Position numbers and translations under genes: made by a program
The notes under the pieces: model-generated
Database searches by the model: none
The model's input: only the letters and a program-made list of their open reading frames with translations
Told to the model about the DNA's origin: nothing
In this document: one piece after another, positions 39,718 through 49,554 of the stretch
Numbering within the stretch: position 1 is the first letter of the stretch
Layout: each line of letters begins with the position of its first letter
Origin: Sphingomonadales bacterium
GTDB lineage: Bacteria; Pseudomonadota; Alphaproteobacteria; Sphingomonadales; Sphingomonadaceae
DNA length: 64,000 nt
NCBI GenBank assembly: GCA_004173185.1
Contig: SEFZ01000003.1
Span: 1 to 64,000 of the forward strand
Direction of reading: 5' to 3'

Positions 39718-41268
39718 GTGAATCTTGAAGCCGTAATTGCTGCGTCATTCATCTCCTTCGACGATCTGCTTCGCACCCACGCGGCCGAACGCGCGGATAC
39801 GGTCGCGGTCGTCGATGAACAGGGCGAACTGACGTGGCGCGAGTCGGGAGAGTTGATCGATCGGGTCGCAGCCGCATTCCAGCGCGACGGCGTCATCAAA
39901 GGCGAAACGGTCGCTATCGCAGCAGCCAATTCGAACATCGCGCTCATCGCCTTTCTTGGTGCTGTTCGAGCAGGCGCCGTTCCGGCCCTGCTCACCTCCT
40001 CGGCAGCCGCGTCGACATTGCTCCTCATGCTCGCTGACAGCCGGAGCCGCTTCCTGTTGCTCGATGGCGACGTCGCTGCGCAAATCTCCGACCTGCCTTT
40101 CCCCGACCGTATCGAGCGTGTGGCGCTGGACTTTCATGGCGAGGCTCTCAGTTTTGGCGCGTGGTTGGCGCCCCGCGGATCGACCCCGGTCTTGCCGGTC
40201 ATTGAACCGGAAGATCCGTTCAACATCATCTATTCGTCGGGCACGACCGGAATGCCGAAGGGCATCGTTCAAAGCCACAAAATGCGACATGAATATACGC
40301 GGCGCATGCTCGCCAATGGCACCGACGCAACATCGGTCGCCATCGCCTCGACGCCGCTTTACTCGAATACGACCCTCGTTGCGCTGCTGCCTACGATCGC
40401 GGCTGGCGGCAAGGCCGTGCTCATGAAGAAATTCGACGCCGGCAGATTTCTGGCGCTGTCGGAGCGCGAGCGCGTCACCAATGCCATGCTTGTCCCGGTC
40501 CAGTATCGCCGGATCTTAGAGCATCCGGAATTCGACCGCTACGACCTCTCGTCTTATCGGGTAAAGACCAGCACCTCGGCGCCCTTTCCAGCCTGGCTGA
40601 AGCGTGATGTCCTCAAGCGCTGGCCGGGCCAGCTCATCGAACGCTACGGAATGACCGAAGGCGGCGGGGGTACCAGTCTTCACGCGCATCTGTTCCCCGA
40701 CAAGTTGCACACGGTCGGTCAGGTCAACCCCGGGCATGTCATCAAGATAATCGACGAGAACGGCGCGGAAATGCCGCAAGGCGCGACTGGAGAGATCGTC
40801 GGACGCTCAGCCTCGATGATGTCCGGCTATTTCGGTCAGCCCGAAAAGACCCGCGAGGCCGAATGGTTCGACGCTGAGGGGCACCGCTACATCCGTCATG
40901 GAGACATCGGCAGGTTCGACGAGGACGGTTTTCTCGTGCTGCTCGATCGCAGCAAAGACCTCATCATTTCGGGCGGCTTCAATATCTATCCGTCCGACCT
41001 CGAAACCGAACTCTGCCGCCACTCCGCTGTACGCGAAGCCGCGGTCGTAGGCATTCCGTCCGATCGATGGGGAGAGACTCCGCTTGGGGTGGTCGTCCTC
41101 TCCGATCCTGGAGCTGATCCCGCGCAAATCCTTGCTGACGCGAACAGTCGGCTAGGGCGGACCCAGCGGATCGCGGCGATAGAGGTCGTTTCTGCGTTGC
41201 CGCGTAGTCCGATCGGAAAGATACTGAAGCGAGAGCTTCGTGACAGCTTCGTCGGACTGGTCGCCTGA
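39718..41268 (+). CDS. AMP-dependent acyl-CoA synthetase/ligase
   Basis: A 516-residue ANL-family enzyme activating a carboxylic acid to its CoA thioester. The P-loop YSSGTTGMPKGIVQSH, the ERYGMTEGGG motif, the hinge DRSKDLIISGGFNIYPSDLE (in part) and the C-terminal lysine in PIGKILKRELR are all present. GGAGG at 39706-39710 supports the GTG at 39718. It lies 100 bp after the decarboxylase. It would activate the acid made by the aldehyde dehydrogenase. Confidence 0.92.
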   Translation: MNLEAVIAASFISFDDLLRTHAAERADTVAVVDEQGELTWRESGELIDRVAAAFQRDGVIKGETVAIAAANSNIALIAFLGAVRAGAVPALLTSSAAASTLLLMLADSRSRFLLLDGDVAAQISDLPFPDRIERVALDFHGEALSFGAWLAPRGSTPVLPVIEPEDPFNIIYSSGTTGMPKGIVQSHKMRHEYTRRMLANGTDATSVAIASTPLYSNTTLVALLPTIAAGGKAVLMKKFDAGRFLALSERERVTNAMLVPVQYRRILEHPEFDRYDLSSYRVKTSTSAPFPAWLKRDVLKRWPGQLIERYGMTEGGGGTSLHAHLFPDKLHTVGQVNPGHVIKIIDENGAEMPQGATGEIVGRSASMMSGYFGQPEKTREAEWFDAEGHRYIRHGDIGRFDEDGFLVLLDRSKDLIISGGFNIYPSDLETELCRHSAVREAAVVGIPSDRWGETPLGVVVLSDPGADPAQILADANSRLGRTQRIAAIEVVSALPRSPIGKILKRELRDSFVGLVA

Positions 41269-41269
41269 C

Positions 41270-41833
41270 GTGCACCCGGACACCCGCCCATTTTATCCCG
41301 CCGGATTGTCTTGGGATCGCGTGGTCGTCCGGAACTCCCGGACCGAATTCAACGAGAGTGACCGTAGACTGAGAAGCGCGCTCAATGCGTTCTTCGCGCG
41401 CAGACTTTCTGACCCGGGGGAAGCGGAAGACATGACACAAGAAGTGTTCTGTCGTCTCGCGGTGCCTGGCCGGCAGGAGGCGGCGACATCCGACAGCTAT
41501 GTCTTCGCGATTGCGGCAAACCTGCTGCGCGACCGGGCAAGGCGGGAAAAGGTGCGCAGAAACTATTGCGAGGCGCGCCGACTCGACGAATTTTTGGGTA
41601 TCGATCCGATCGATCCCTTTCGCATAACCGCTGGTAAGCAGGATCTTCTGTCACTCGCGCGCGCCATCACAAATCTTCCGGAAAAGACACGCGAGATTTT
41701 CATTATGAACCGGGTTGAAGACGTCGATAAGCACAGGCTTGCCGAGCGCTTTGGCGTGACGGTGCGGATGATCGAAATTCATATCAAGCGGGCGCTGACC
41801 GCCCTCGATACCGACCAGATGTTCGGGACGTGA
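41270..41833 (+). CDS. ECF-type sigma factor without adjacent anti-sigma gene
   Basis: A 187-residue sigma-70-like factor with region 2 (EAEDMTQEVFCRLA...SYVFAIAANLLRDRARREK, in part) and region 4 (AITNLPEKTREIFIMNRVEDVDKHRLAERFGV, in part), similar to FecI proteins. No FecR gene is beside it and the nearby receptor at 43247 lacks an STN domain. The GTG at 41270 follows the ligase stop by one base; GTG 41240 is a longer alternative overlapping the ligase. Confidence 0.85.
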   Translation: MHPDTRPFYPAGLSWDRVVVRNSRTEFNESDRRLRSALNAFFARRLSDPGEAEDMTQEVFCRLAVPGRQEAATSDSYVFAIAANLLRDRARREKVRRNYCEARRLDEFLGIDPIDPFRITAGKQDLLSLARAITNLPEKTREIFIMNRVEDVDKHRLAERFGVTVRMIEIHIKRALTALDTDQMFGT

Positions 41834-41963
41834 TCATCGCCCGGAAGATACGCCGTTCATTGGCCGTGAGGCGGGCGCCTGTCATCGCCAGGCGCCACCG
41901 CGTCATTCGCAGATTTAGCTCCAGTGCGTTCCTTTTTTTATCGTGTTCAAATGTGAGGTGCAG

Positions 41964-42965
41964 GTGAGTCACAGCGCGAAATCAGCCATCGGGACGTTCA
42001 ATCATCAATCCGACGCGGGCGGATCTGCCATAGCCGACAGCAAGCCATTCGGGCCTCCGCCCGAAATGCGCGAAGGATTTGCGCCTTTTGGCGAATTCCA
42101 AACCTGGTACCGCGTAAGTGGCGACATCAAGAGCGAAAGAGTGCCGCTCATAGTCGCTCACGGCGGACCCGGCTGCACACACGACTATGTCGATTCCTTC
42201 GGGGATATCGCCGCTAATGGCCGTGCGGTGATACACTATGATCAGATCGGCAATGGTCGCTCCAGCCACATAGATGACAAGCCGGCAGACTTCTGGACGG
42301 TTGGGCTTTTCCTGTCCGAGCTTGAGAATCTCACGCGGCATCTCGGGATCGACGCGCGGTACAACCTGCTTGGACAGTCGTGGGGTGGAATGCTCGCAGC
42401 CGAACATGCCGTGCGGCAACCCGAAGGTCTCAACGCTCTCGTGATTGCTTCGTCACCGTCGTCGATGCCCGTCTGGCTATCCGAGGCCCTGCGGTTGAGA
42501 GCGAGCTTACCGACCGATATCCAGGAGACGCTGGCGCACCACGAGGCGAATGAGGCGTATCAGCACGCAGAGTATCTGGCCGCTACCGAAGTTTATTATC
42601 GGCGTCACGTCTGCAGGCTCACTGAATGGCCCGACGAAGTCCGGCGTTCGTTCGCGGCCATGGCAGAAAATCCGACCGTCTATCATACGATGAACGGTCC
42701 TACCGAATTTCACATCACCGGGACATTGAAAGACTGGAGCATCGACGACCGGCTTCACAGAATCTCCGTGCCGACGCTGCTCATCTCCGGGGTCCATGAC
42801 GAAGCGACCGCGGCCTGTGTGGCGCCCTATGCGTCGCTCATTCCCGACGTCACCCAAGTTATCATGACCGATTCATCCCACATGTGCCACGTTGAGGAGC
42901 GCGAGGCGACCATGCAGACCGTCGAAAGATTTCTTGCAGCGCAGGACTGGATCGACGTTGCCTGA
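41964..42965 (+). CDS. Proline iminopeptidase / amino-acid amidase-like hydrolase
   Basis: A 333-residue alpha/beta hydrolase. The HGGPG oxyanion motif, the nucleophile elbow GQSWGGM, an acidic residue in SGVHDE and the histidine in [12 protein letters not shown] match the prolyl aminopeptidase/L-amino-acid amidase group. It would release an N-terminal residue or an amide. GTG 41964 has GAGG at 41955-41958; GTG 41943 is the longer option. No signal peptide is obvious, so it is probably cytoplasmic. Confidence 0.85.
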   Translation: MSHSAKSAIGTFNHQSDAGGSAIADSKPFGPPPEMREGFAPFGEFQTWYRVSGDIKSERVPLIVAHGGPGCTHDYVDSFGDIAANGRAVIHYDQIGNGRSSHIDDKPADFWTVGLFLSELENLTRHLGIDARYNLLGQSWGGMLAAEHAVRQPEGLNALVIASSPSSMPVWLSEALRLRASLPTDIQETLAHHEANEAYQHAEYLAATEVYYRRHVCRLTEWPDEVRRSFAAMAENPTVYHTMNGPTEFHITGTLKDWSIDDRLHRISVPTLLISGVHDEATAACVAPYASLIPDVTQVIMTDSSHMCHVEEREATMQTVERFLAAQDWIDVA

Positions 42966-43246
42966 CCTGCGGCCTTGTCTGCTGGCATCGTGGTGTCTGA
43001 ACATCGATTATCGAAGGTGGCTTGCATTCCTGACTGCCGTGCCCCGCCGCTGTCGCGTGCCGAGCGCCGTCGTTTTTGCGTCGGGTCGTTGTGACATGGA
43101 CTGCAGATAATCTCGACAACCATGGCTGACCTTGTGCGAGGCCCGCCTGGCCAAAGTCATCATCATCATTTCGCAATTTCTCATGCTGTGCGTTTTTCTA
43201 TTGATGGCCGATCGCAAAACGGCGGCCCGACCAGAGGGGACTGACT

Positions 43247-46195
43247 ATGACACACAACCGCAAAGCGACTCTTGTGCAGCTCGCCACGACGACGGCATTG
43301 ATGCTGCTGCCGACGACGGTGCAGGCGAACGACCGCACCTCGGACCTTTCGCCGCCCTCGCTGCCGGTGATTGCTGTTGATGACATTCTGCCCGTCGTGG
43401 GAGAAGCGCCGCGGCATGTCCTTCAGGAAAGCGATACGGAGGTCCCGGCTGCCAAGGAAAGCGAGCGGGCCGAAGCGGATGGTGACGATATCGTCGTAAC
43501 CGGGTCGCGCATTGCGCGCACGACCTACAATAGTCCCAGCCCTGTCGCGGTCATCGATGCCGCCCAGATCGAGCAATCCGGTACCGGGAATGTCTACGAC
43601 CTTCTTAACCGATCCCCGCAGTTCGGCGTCGGCCGAGGTCCTGCGAGTGCAGGTGCCTACAGCGTCGAGGCGGGTGCGCAGTTCGTCAACCTGCGAGGCT
43701 TGGGCCTCAACCGCACGCTCGTTCTGATCAACGGACAACGGCGCGTCTCCGGGGCAAGCTCGACTTCGGCCGTCGATCTCTCGAGCCTGCCTGCCAACGT
43801 GATACAGCGGCTCGAAACCGTAACGGGCGGCGCGGCCGCGATTTACGGCGCCGACGCGGTGTCGGGCGCCGTAAACGTCCTCTTGAAAGATGATTTCGAC
43901 GGGATTGAATTGACCACGCGGCAGGGGCTTTCCAGCCGTGGGGATGCCTATAGCTCATCATATGGCATTCTACTTGGCGGGGATATTGGTGAACGTGGGC
44001 ATGTCACGATCGCCGCATCGTATAATTTCGATGACGATCTCTATCTCCGTGACCGGTCGTACACGCGCCGGTTCCCTTTCCTGTCGGCAAATCCGGCAAA
44101 CACGGGACCCAACGACGGCATTTTCGACAACATAACATTTAATAATGTGCGGTTTCTCGAGACGCCGGCCACGGGTCACTTTATCGTCGATGGTGTCCGC
44201 TACACCTATGACAATGGCTTGCGGCCCATTCAGAGTGAATCGCGTCCTTATGCATTTCCCGATGATTTTTTTGGCATCGGGGGAGATGGTTTCGATGTCT
44301 CGGCGTACGACGGACTGCGTAGCCAGTCGAAGGTCTTCTCGACTCTGTCGCATCTCACCTACGATGTGCTCGACGGCGTAAAGTTCACGGCTGACCTCCA
44401 GTTTTCGCAGGCCAAGGGCTATATTGCCGGCCAGCCGCAATATGGTTACGGCTATCAAATCAATCGCGCGAACCCGTTCCTCCCGGCTGACGTTGCGGCT
44501 TTGATGGACGCGAATGGCCTTACGACGCTTTCCTTGTCGCGCACCAATGAAGATCATGGGGCAAGTTATCGGGCTGTGACGCGGCAGACATACACCGGCG
44601 TTGCAAAACTGGACGGAGAGCTGACCTCGTCGGTGAACTGGTCGGTGTTCGGTCAATATGGTCGTTTCACCAACAATGATGTCTTCGGAAACAACCAGCT
44701 CGTGTCACGTCTGAACGAGGCACTCGATGTCGTCGCCGGCCCTGACGGCCCGATGTGTGCGAGTGCCTCCGCTCGTGCTGCAGGATGTGCTCCACTCAAT
44801 GTTTTCGGCGCCAACGTCGCGACACCGGAAGCGGTGAAATATTTCCACTATAATTCCCGGAACCAGACGACAAACACCCAGACGGTGTTCGGCGCGCAAC
44901 TGAACGGTGATCTGTTCGATCTGCCAGCCGGTCCGCTCGCTTTTTCGGTGGGAGCCGAATATCGCCGCGAGACGACAAATGTCGTTGCCGACCCCTTAGC
45001 GGTCCGGGGAGAGCTTTTCGACACGATCGGTGCCAACCTTTCGGGCAAGTTTAATGTGAAAGAGATATTCGGCGAAGTGCTGGTTCCGATTTTGCGGGAT
45101 CAGCCCCTTGCCGAGAGGCTCGAGGTTGACGGGGCGGTCCGCTTCTCGGATTACTCCAGCGTCGGTTCGACAACGACTTGGAAGGCTGGCCTCGTCTATG
45201 CGCCGGTCTCCGACATCCGCTTCCGCGTAACGCGCTCACGCAGCGTCCGGGCGCCGAACCTCAATGAGCTCTTCAGCCCTGGAAGTCTGTCCAACCAGTT
45301 CTATTTCGACCCGTGCAACAACACGCAGATCAATGCCACGCCGACGCGCGCTGCAAATTGCGCGGCGCTCGGCGTGCCGGTCGGGTTCAGCGACCCGTTG
45401 CTCGCATTGGCACGCTTCGTTCAAACTTCGGGCAATCCCAACCTCGATGTGGAAAAATCCGACAGCCTGACCTTGGGCGCCGTATTCCAGCCGGCTTTCC
45501 TGCCGGGCTTCAGCGCGTCGGTCGATTATTTCGATATCAAGATTAAGGGCGCCATCGATACGATCAGCGTCGATGCGATCCTGTCGGGCTGTGTCGATGG
45601 TCCGGCACCGGTCCCTCTCCTTTGCAACCAGATCATCCGCCGCTCGGACAGCGCGATCACTCAAGTCAATCTGACCTCGCTCAACATCGGCGAAAGCCGC
45701 GTCAGCGGCATCGACTTTACGACTGACTATCGCACGGATGCCGGTTCGCTGTTCGGCGATCCCCTCGTGCTCGGTCTGTCGCTGTTCGGCAGCTATTATA
45801 TCAAGAACGAGAAGACCGTCGACACAACCAAACCGGATGATGTGCTCAAATATGCGGGATCGATCCTTGCGCCGCGGTTCCGGGGAACTGCAACCGCGAC
45901 CGCCAGCGCCGGCCCTCTGAACATCGCCTGGACGCTGCGGTACATCTCGCCAAGCAAGGTCGATCTTAATGTCAGCAAGGAGTTTCGCGATGACAATGAT
46001 CTACCGCGCAAAGTCTACAACGACATCTTCATTTCCTATGACGTGACGGACAAATTCAAGCTGGGTGCAGGCGTGAACAATATTTTCGATGTGCATCCGC
46101 CGGCGGGATACACGACCTTTTCGGGGAACTTTAACGCCTCGCTCTACGACAATGTTGGAACCTATTTCTTCATGACCGCTGGTCTCAAACTCTAG
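43247..46195 (+). CDS. TonB-dependent receptor
   Basis: A 982-residue outer-membrane receptor. The signal peptide ends near TVQAN, the TonB box/plug start is DDIVVTGSRIART, the plug contains QFVNLRGLGLNRTLVLINGQRR (in part), and the C-terminus ends in FMTAGLKL. No STN domain is present. It lies between hydrolase and aminotransferase genes and probably imports the peptide or amide degraded by this block. Confidence 0.93.
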   Translation: MTHNRKATLVQLATTTALMLLPTTVQANDRTSDLSPPSLPVIAVDDILPVVGEAPRHVLQESDTEVPAAKESERAEADGDDIVVTGSRIARTTYNSPSPVAVIDAAQIEQSGTGNVYDLLNRSPQFGVGRGPASAGAYSVEAGAQFVNLRGLGLNRTLVLINGQRRVSGASSTSAVDLSSLPANVIQRLETVTGGAAAIYGADAVSGAVNVLLKDDFDGIELTTRQGLSSRGDAYSSSYGILLGGDIGERGHVTIAASYNFDDDLYLRDRSYTRRFPFLSANPANTGPNDGIFDNITFNNVRFLETPATGHFIVDGVRYTYDNGLRPIQSESRPYAFPDDFFGIGGDGFDVSAYDGLRSQSKVFSTLSHLTYDVLDGVKFTADLQFSQAKGYIAGQPQYGYGYQINRANPFLPADVAALMDANGLTTLSLSRTNEDHGASYRAVTRQTYTGVAKLDGELTSSVNWSVFGQYGRFTNNDVFGNNQLVSRLNEALDVVAGPDGPMCASASARAAGCAPLNVFGANVATPEAVKYFHYNSRNQTTNTQTVFGAQLNGDLFDLPAGPLAFSVGAEYRRETTNVVADPLAVRGELFDTIGANLSGKFNVKEIFGEVLVPILRDQPLAERLEVDGAVRFSDYSSVGSTTTWKAGLVYAPVSDIRFRVTRSRSVRAPNLNELFSPGSLSNQFYFDPCNNTQINATPTRAANCAALGVPVGFSDPLLALARFVQTSGNPNLDVEKSDSLTLGAVFQPAFLPGFSASVDYFDIKIKGAIDTISVDAILSGCVDGPAPVPLLCNQIIRRSDSAITQVNLTSLNIGESRVSGIDFTTDYRTDAGSLFGDPLVLGLSLFGSYYIKNEKTVDTTKPDDVLKYAGSILAPRFRGTATATASAGPLNIAWTLRYISPSKVDLNVSKEFRDDNDLPRKVYNDIFISYDVTDKFKLGAGVNNIFDVHPPAGYTTFSGNFNASLYDNVGTYFFMTAGLKL

Positions 46196-46297
46196 AACCG
46201 GCGCTACGACTGCGGGCAGGTTGGGCTCACCCACCCTGCCCGCAGGTTGTTGATATTTGTGTTTGCGACGCCGTCGCCAAATGAACCGAGTAAGATT

Positions 46298-47635
46298 ATG
46301 AGGGATCCTGCGGGACAAAACGAATTGCCGCTTGCCAGCTACTGGATGCCGTTCACGGCCAATCGCCAATTCAAACAATCACCCCGCCTGCTTCAGTCGG
46401 CGCAAGGCATGTTCTACACGTCGGTAGATGGTCGGCAGATCATCGATGGAACGGCTGGCCTTTGGTGCGTCAACGCGGGTCACGGGCGCAAGCATATTTC
46501 CAACCAGGTGCAACGGCAGTTGGAATCCCTCGATTACGCTCCATCCTTTCAAATGGGACATCCTGGGGCGTTCGAATTCGCCGAAAGGCTCGTTGCCATG
46601 GCGCCCGGAGGATCAAATGCTGGGCTTGATCGCGTATTTTTCACGGGATCGGGTTCCGAATCCGTGGACACAGCTTTGAAAATTGCGGTCGCTTACCAGC
46701 GCGCGATCGGTCAGGGCACGCGTACCCGCTTCATCGGCCGTGAACGCGGCTATCATGGGGTGGGATTTGGTGGCATCTCGGTAGGCGGTCTTCTCAACAA
46801 CCGCCGCGTTTTTCCGCAGCTGCCGGGCACCAACCACCTGCGTCACACGCACGACCTCGAGAGGAACGCCTTCACTCGCGGACTTCCCGAACATGGGTGC
46901 GAACTTGCCGATGATCTGGAGCGGCTGGTGGCTCTGCATGGCGCTGAGACAATGGCGGCAGTTATCGTCGAACCTGTGGCGGGCTCGACCGGAGTATTGC
47001 TGCCACCGGTCGGATATCTCGATCGACTGCGCGAGATTGCGTCATGCCACGGGATCATCCTGATTTTCGATGAAGTCATTACCGGCTTTGGGCGACTGGG
47101 ATCGCCGTTTGCCACCGATCATTTCGGCGTGGTGCCCGACATCGTGACGACAGCCAAGGGCCTGACCAACGGTGCCATCCCGATGGGCGCGGTCTTCGTG
47201 AAGCGGCAGATCCACGACGCCCTCATGCGCGGAGACGAATCTGCAATCGAGCTATTCCATGGCTATACGTATTCGGGTCATCCCGTCGCAGTCGCAGCCG
47301 GCATGGCGACAATGGACATATATGAAGGCGAGGGGCTTCTGACGCGTGCCCGGGACCTGGAGCGGACCTGGGAGGAACTGATATTCGGCCTGAGAGCCCG
47401 CTCTCACGTGATCGATATTCGCACGATCGGACTGGTCGCCGGCATCGAACTCGCACCCCGATCCGGTGCGGCGGGCGCGCGCGCATATGAGGTGTTTGTC
47501 GACTGTTTCGATCGAGGCCTGCTTGTCCGCGTCACCGGCGACATCATCGCGCTCTCTCCCCCGCTCATCATCAGTGAGGAGGAGATCGGCCGTATTGTGG
47601 ACATCCTGGGTGCTGCGCTGGACCGCGTGATATGA
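46298..47635 (+). CDS. Class III (omega-amino acid/amine:pyruvate) aminotransferase
   Basis: A 445-residue PLP enzyme. Motifs are FFTGSGSESVDTALK, the aspartate in IIFDEVITGFGRLG (as IFDEVITGFG), and the cofactor lysine at about residue 287 in TTAKGLTNG. The family moves an amino group from omega-amino acids or amines to pyruvate. ATG 46298 (MRDPAGQNELPLASYWMPF) gives a family-like start. In this block it could convert the decarboxylation product amine to an aldehyde. Confidence 0.9.
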   Translation: MRDPAGQNELPLASYWMPFTANRQFKQSPRLLQSAQGMFYTSVDGRQIIDGTAGLWCVNAGHGRKHISNQVQRQLESLDYAPSFQMGHPGAFEFAERLVAMAPGGSNAGLDRVFFTGSGSESVDTALKIAVAYQRAIGQGTRTRFIGRERGYHGVGFGGISVGGLLNNRRVFPQLPGTNHLRHTHDLERNAFTRGLPEHGCELADDLERLVALHGAETMAAVIVEPVAGSTGVLLPPVGYLDRLREIASCHGIILIFDEVITGFGRLGSPFATDHFGVVPDIVTTAKGLTNGAIPMGAVFVKRQIHDALMRGDESAIELFHGYTYSGHPVAVAAGMATMDIYEGEGLLTRARDLERTWEELIFGLRARSHVIDIRTIGLVAGIELAPRSGAAGARAYEVFVDCFDRGLLVRVTGDIIALSPPLIISEEEIGRIVDILGAALDRVI

Positions 47636-47724
47636 ACGATGATCCATGCCACAAGCTGTGAAGAACAGTCGAGGCCTTACGGCGGCAGGAAAAAGACTTC
47701 AATCCAGTCATCAAGGGAAAAGCT

Positions 47725-48918
47725 ATGACGATGGCCGCAAGAATTTCGCTTATCGGGGCTTCCTTGCTGTGCGGAGCCGCATCGCTTGGTGGTTGTGCCC
47801 ATGCTCGCGCGCCGAACAAGCTGGAAGCGCCACTCGAGCGGGCGATGAAGCGGCTTTCGGATGACCATCCGTCAATTCCGGGAATCATCGTCGCGGCGAG
47901 CTCGCCTCGTATGGGATTGGACTGGGAAGGCGCGATTGGCGTCGTGGACAGGAATGGAAAGGATCCGCTGAAACCAAGCGATGCATTCAGCATTGCGAGC
48001 GTCACGAAGGTATTCACTTCCGCCACGGTGTTTCGCGCAATCGAAGAAGGCAAGTTCGGTCTTTACGATCCCATTGGACCGCTTCTTTCCCCCGAAACCG
48101 CAGCGGTCCTGAAAAAGGATCGGTACGATCTTGAGCAGATCACCGTCTTTCAATTGCTCACCCACACGAGTGGAGTTTACGATTTCGCCACAGATAAAGA
48201 TTGGGGGAATACGATAAGGTCCAATCCGATGCGGAACTGGTCGCGTTTGGAGCAGATCGAATATGCTACCGAGCACGGCGACAAGATGTTCGAGCCGGGC
48301 ACCGATTATTCTTACTCGGATACGGGATATTCCCTCCTGTCCGAAATCGTCGAGCGCGGAACCGGAATGCCCTTCCCCGAAGCCGTGGCCAAATTGGTCG
48401 ACTATAAAAAACTGGGGTTGGAGCACACCCATTTTGACAAGCTGGAGGCGCCGCTGCCAGGCGAACGGCGCGCGCAACAATATGTGGGCACGATCAATGC
48501 GAACCAACGCGACCCTTCAACGGATCTTTATGGCGCAGGTGGCATCATCACCACCGTTGGCGATTTGGTTCGCTTCATTCGCCCGCTCATGCAGGGGAAA
48601 ATTTTCAAGGATTCTGCCACCCTGCCGACATCACTTCTCGTGCCCTCAGTCGGGAAGGCGCGTGTTCGCGAGCACGCCGCGCTCCTCTATACGGCCAGAT
48701 TGGGCAAGCGAACATGTTGGGTACACAGTGGGTGGTGGATGGTTGAACTCATCTACTGCCCGGACATCGACCTCGCATTGGCGGTGACGACGAACCAGAA
48801 TATTTTCGTTCCGGAGAAACCCGATGTCGGAGCCAGCGCCGACATTCTGAAGATGGAACTCGGCAAGGCCATCGACGAACTTGTGGAAACTTCGAAGCAA
48901 CGCGCTCCAAAACACTAG
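47725..48918 (+). CDS. Secreted serine hydrolase (beta-lactamase family, class C-like)
   Basis: A 397-residue protein with a signal peptide or lipobox (GASLLCGAASLGGC). The S-x-x-K motif is about S92-V-T-K95 (SIASVTKVFT), Y-S-D in YSYSDTGYS replaces Y-x-N, and HSGWW is the third motif. This fits DD-peptidase/esterase/amidohydrolase relatives rather than a true beta-lactamase. It may release amino acids from an external substrate. It follows the aminotransferase by 89 bp. Confidence 0.88.
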   Translation: MTMAARISLIGASLLCGAASLGGCAHARAPNKLEAPLERAMKRLSDDHPSIPGIIVAASSPRMGLDWEGAIGVVDRNGKDPLKPSDAFSIASVTKVFTSATVFRAIEEGKFGLYDPIGPLLSPETAAVLKKDRYDLEQITVFQLLTHTSGVYDFATDKDWGNTIRSNPMRNWSRLEQIEYATEHGDKMFEPGTDYSYSDTGYSLLSEIVERGTGMPFPEAVAKLVDYKKLGLEHTHFDKLEAPLPGERRAQQYVGTINANQRDPSTDLYGAGGIITTVGDLVRFIRPLMQGKIFKDSATLPTSLLVPSVGKARVREHAALLYTARLGKRTCWVHSGWWMVELIYCPDIDLALAVTTNQNIFVPEKPDVGASADILKMELGKAIDELVETSKQRAPKH

Positions 48919-49002
48919 CCTTCCACGATCCGGTGACCCTGGCATGACGGCAGTCCTGTTAGGCGGCGTGCCGGTCAGCGAGGAAATGCGAGTGAGACTT
49001 CA

Positions 49003-49095
49003 ATGGCGAGACAATTGCCGGACGGGCATGTCTATGACGTTGCCATCATAGGCGGCGGCGTCGTTGGATGTCCGCAACGGCGGCGCGGTCTTTAG
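49003..49095 (+). pseudogene. Truncated FAD-dependent (DAO-type) oxidoreductase, N-terminus only
   Basis: MARQLPDGHVYDVAIIGGGVV (in part) is the dinucleotide-binding start of a DAO/GlpD-type oxidoreductase. After GGGVVGC the frame runs into unrelated sequence and stops at 49095. The rest of the enzyme is absent. Confidence 0.7.
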
Positions 49096-49336
49096 CCAGG
49101 TGTCGATGTCGCACCCGATCAACAAAGAGATGGGCGATCTCGATAAGGCCGCAATTGGCAAACTCTGGAGCCCAGTCGATGCGGTGTTCATGGAGGCCAT
49201 GGAAGAATTGATCGTCGTCGATATCGACGGCTGGAAAGACAGCTCAGGCGTCGCTCGCGAAATAGAATTCTTCAAAGAGAGGGGGCGGCCCGTAAGCCTG
49301 TGGAGCGAAGTCGAAACCCAATTCCAGTCAATATGA
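49064..49336 (+). pseudogene. N-terminally truncated DUF1937-like gene
   Basis: The frame reads GAVFSQVSMSHPINKEMG, then VDAVFMEAMEELIVVDIDGW and GVAREIEFFKERGRPV, which is the C-terminal two-thirds of DUF1937 (nucleoside deoxyribosyltransferase-like) proteins. The N-terminal YLASPYS part is missing and replaced by the oxidoreductase fragment in another frame. The junction is near 49060-49075. Confidence 0.6.
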
Positions 49337-49554
49337 GAGATGTTCTCCCACTCCCGCGTCGACGGCTTTTCTGGGTCCGTCGTGCCGGTCGGTCAGTATA
49401 GAAGATGGGTACCTTGGATAAGGGATCGAGCCGGCGGCGCACCGCCCTTGACAGGCACAGTCAGGCTCCGCAGGTAAATTGGCCGGGAAAAGCGGTGGTG
49501 GCTCTGCCGCCATCAGGCGTAACGGCGCCAGTTTCGTGGAAGAAGGATGTTCAG

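Noticed and set aside
47725..48918. Antibiotic-resistance class C beta-lactamase
   Set aside because: SxxK is present but Y-x-N reads YSD, and the context is catabolic; the broader serine hydrolase family fits better.
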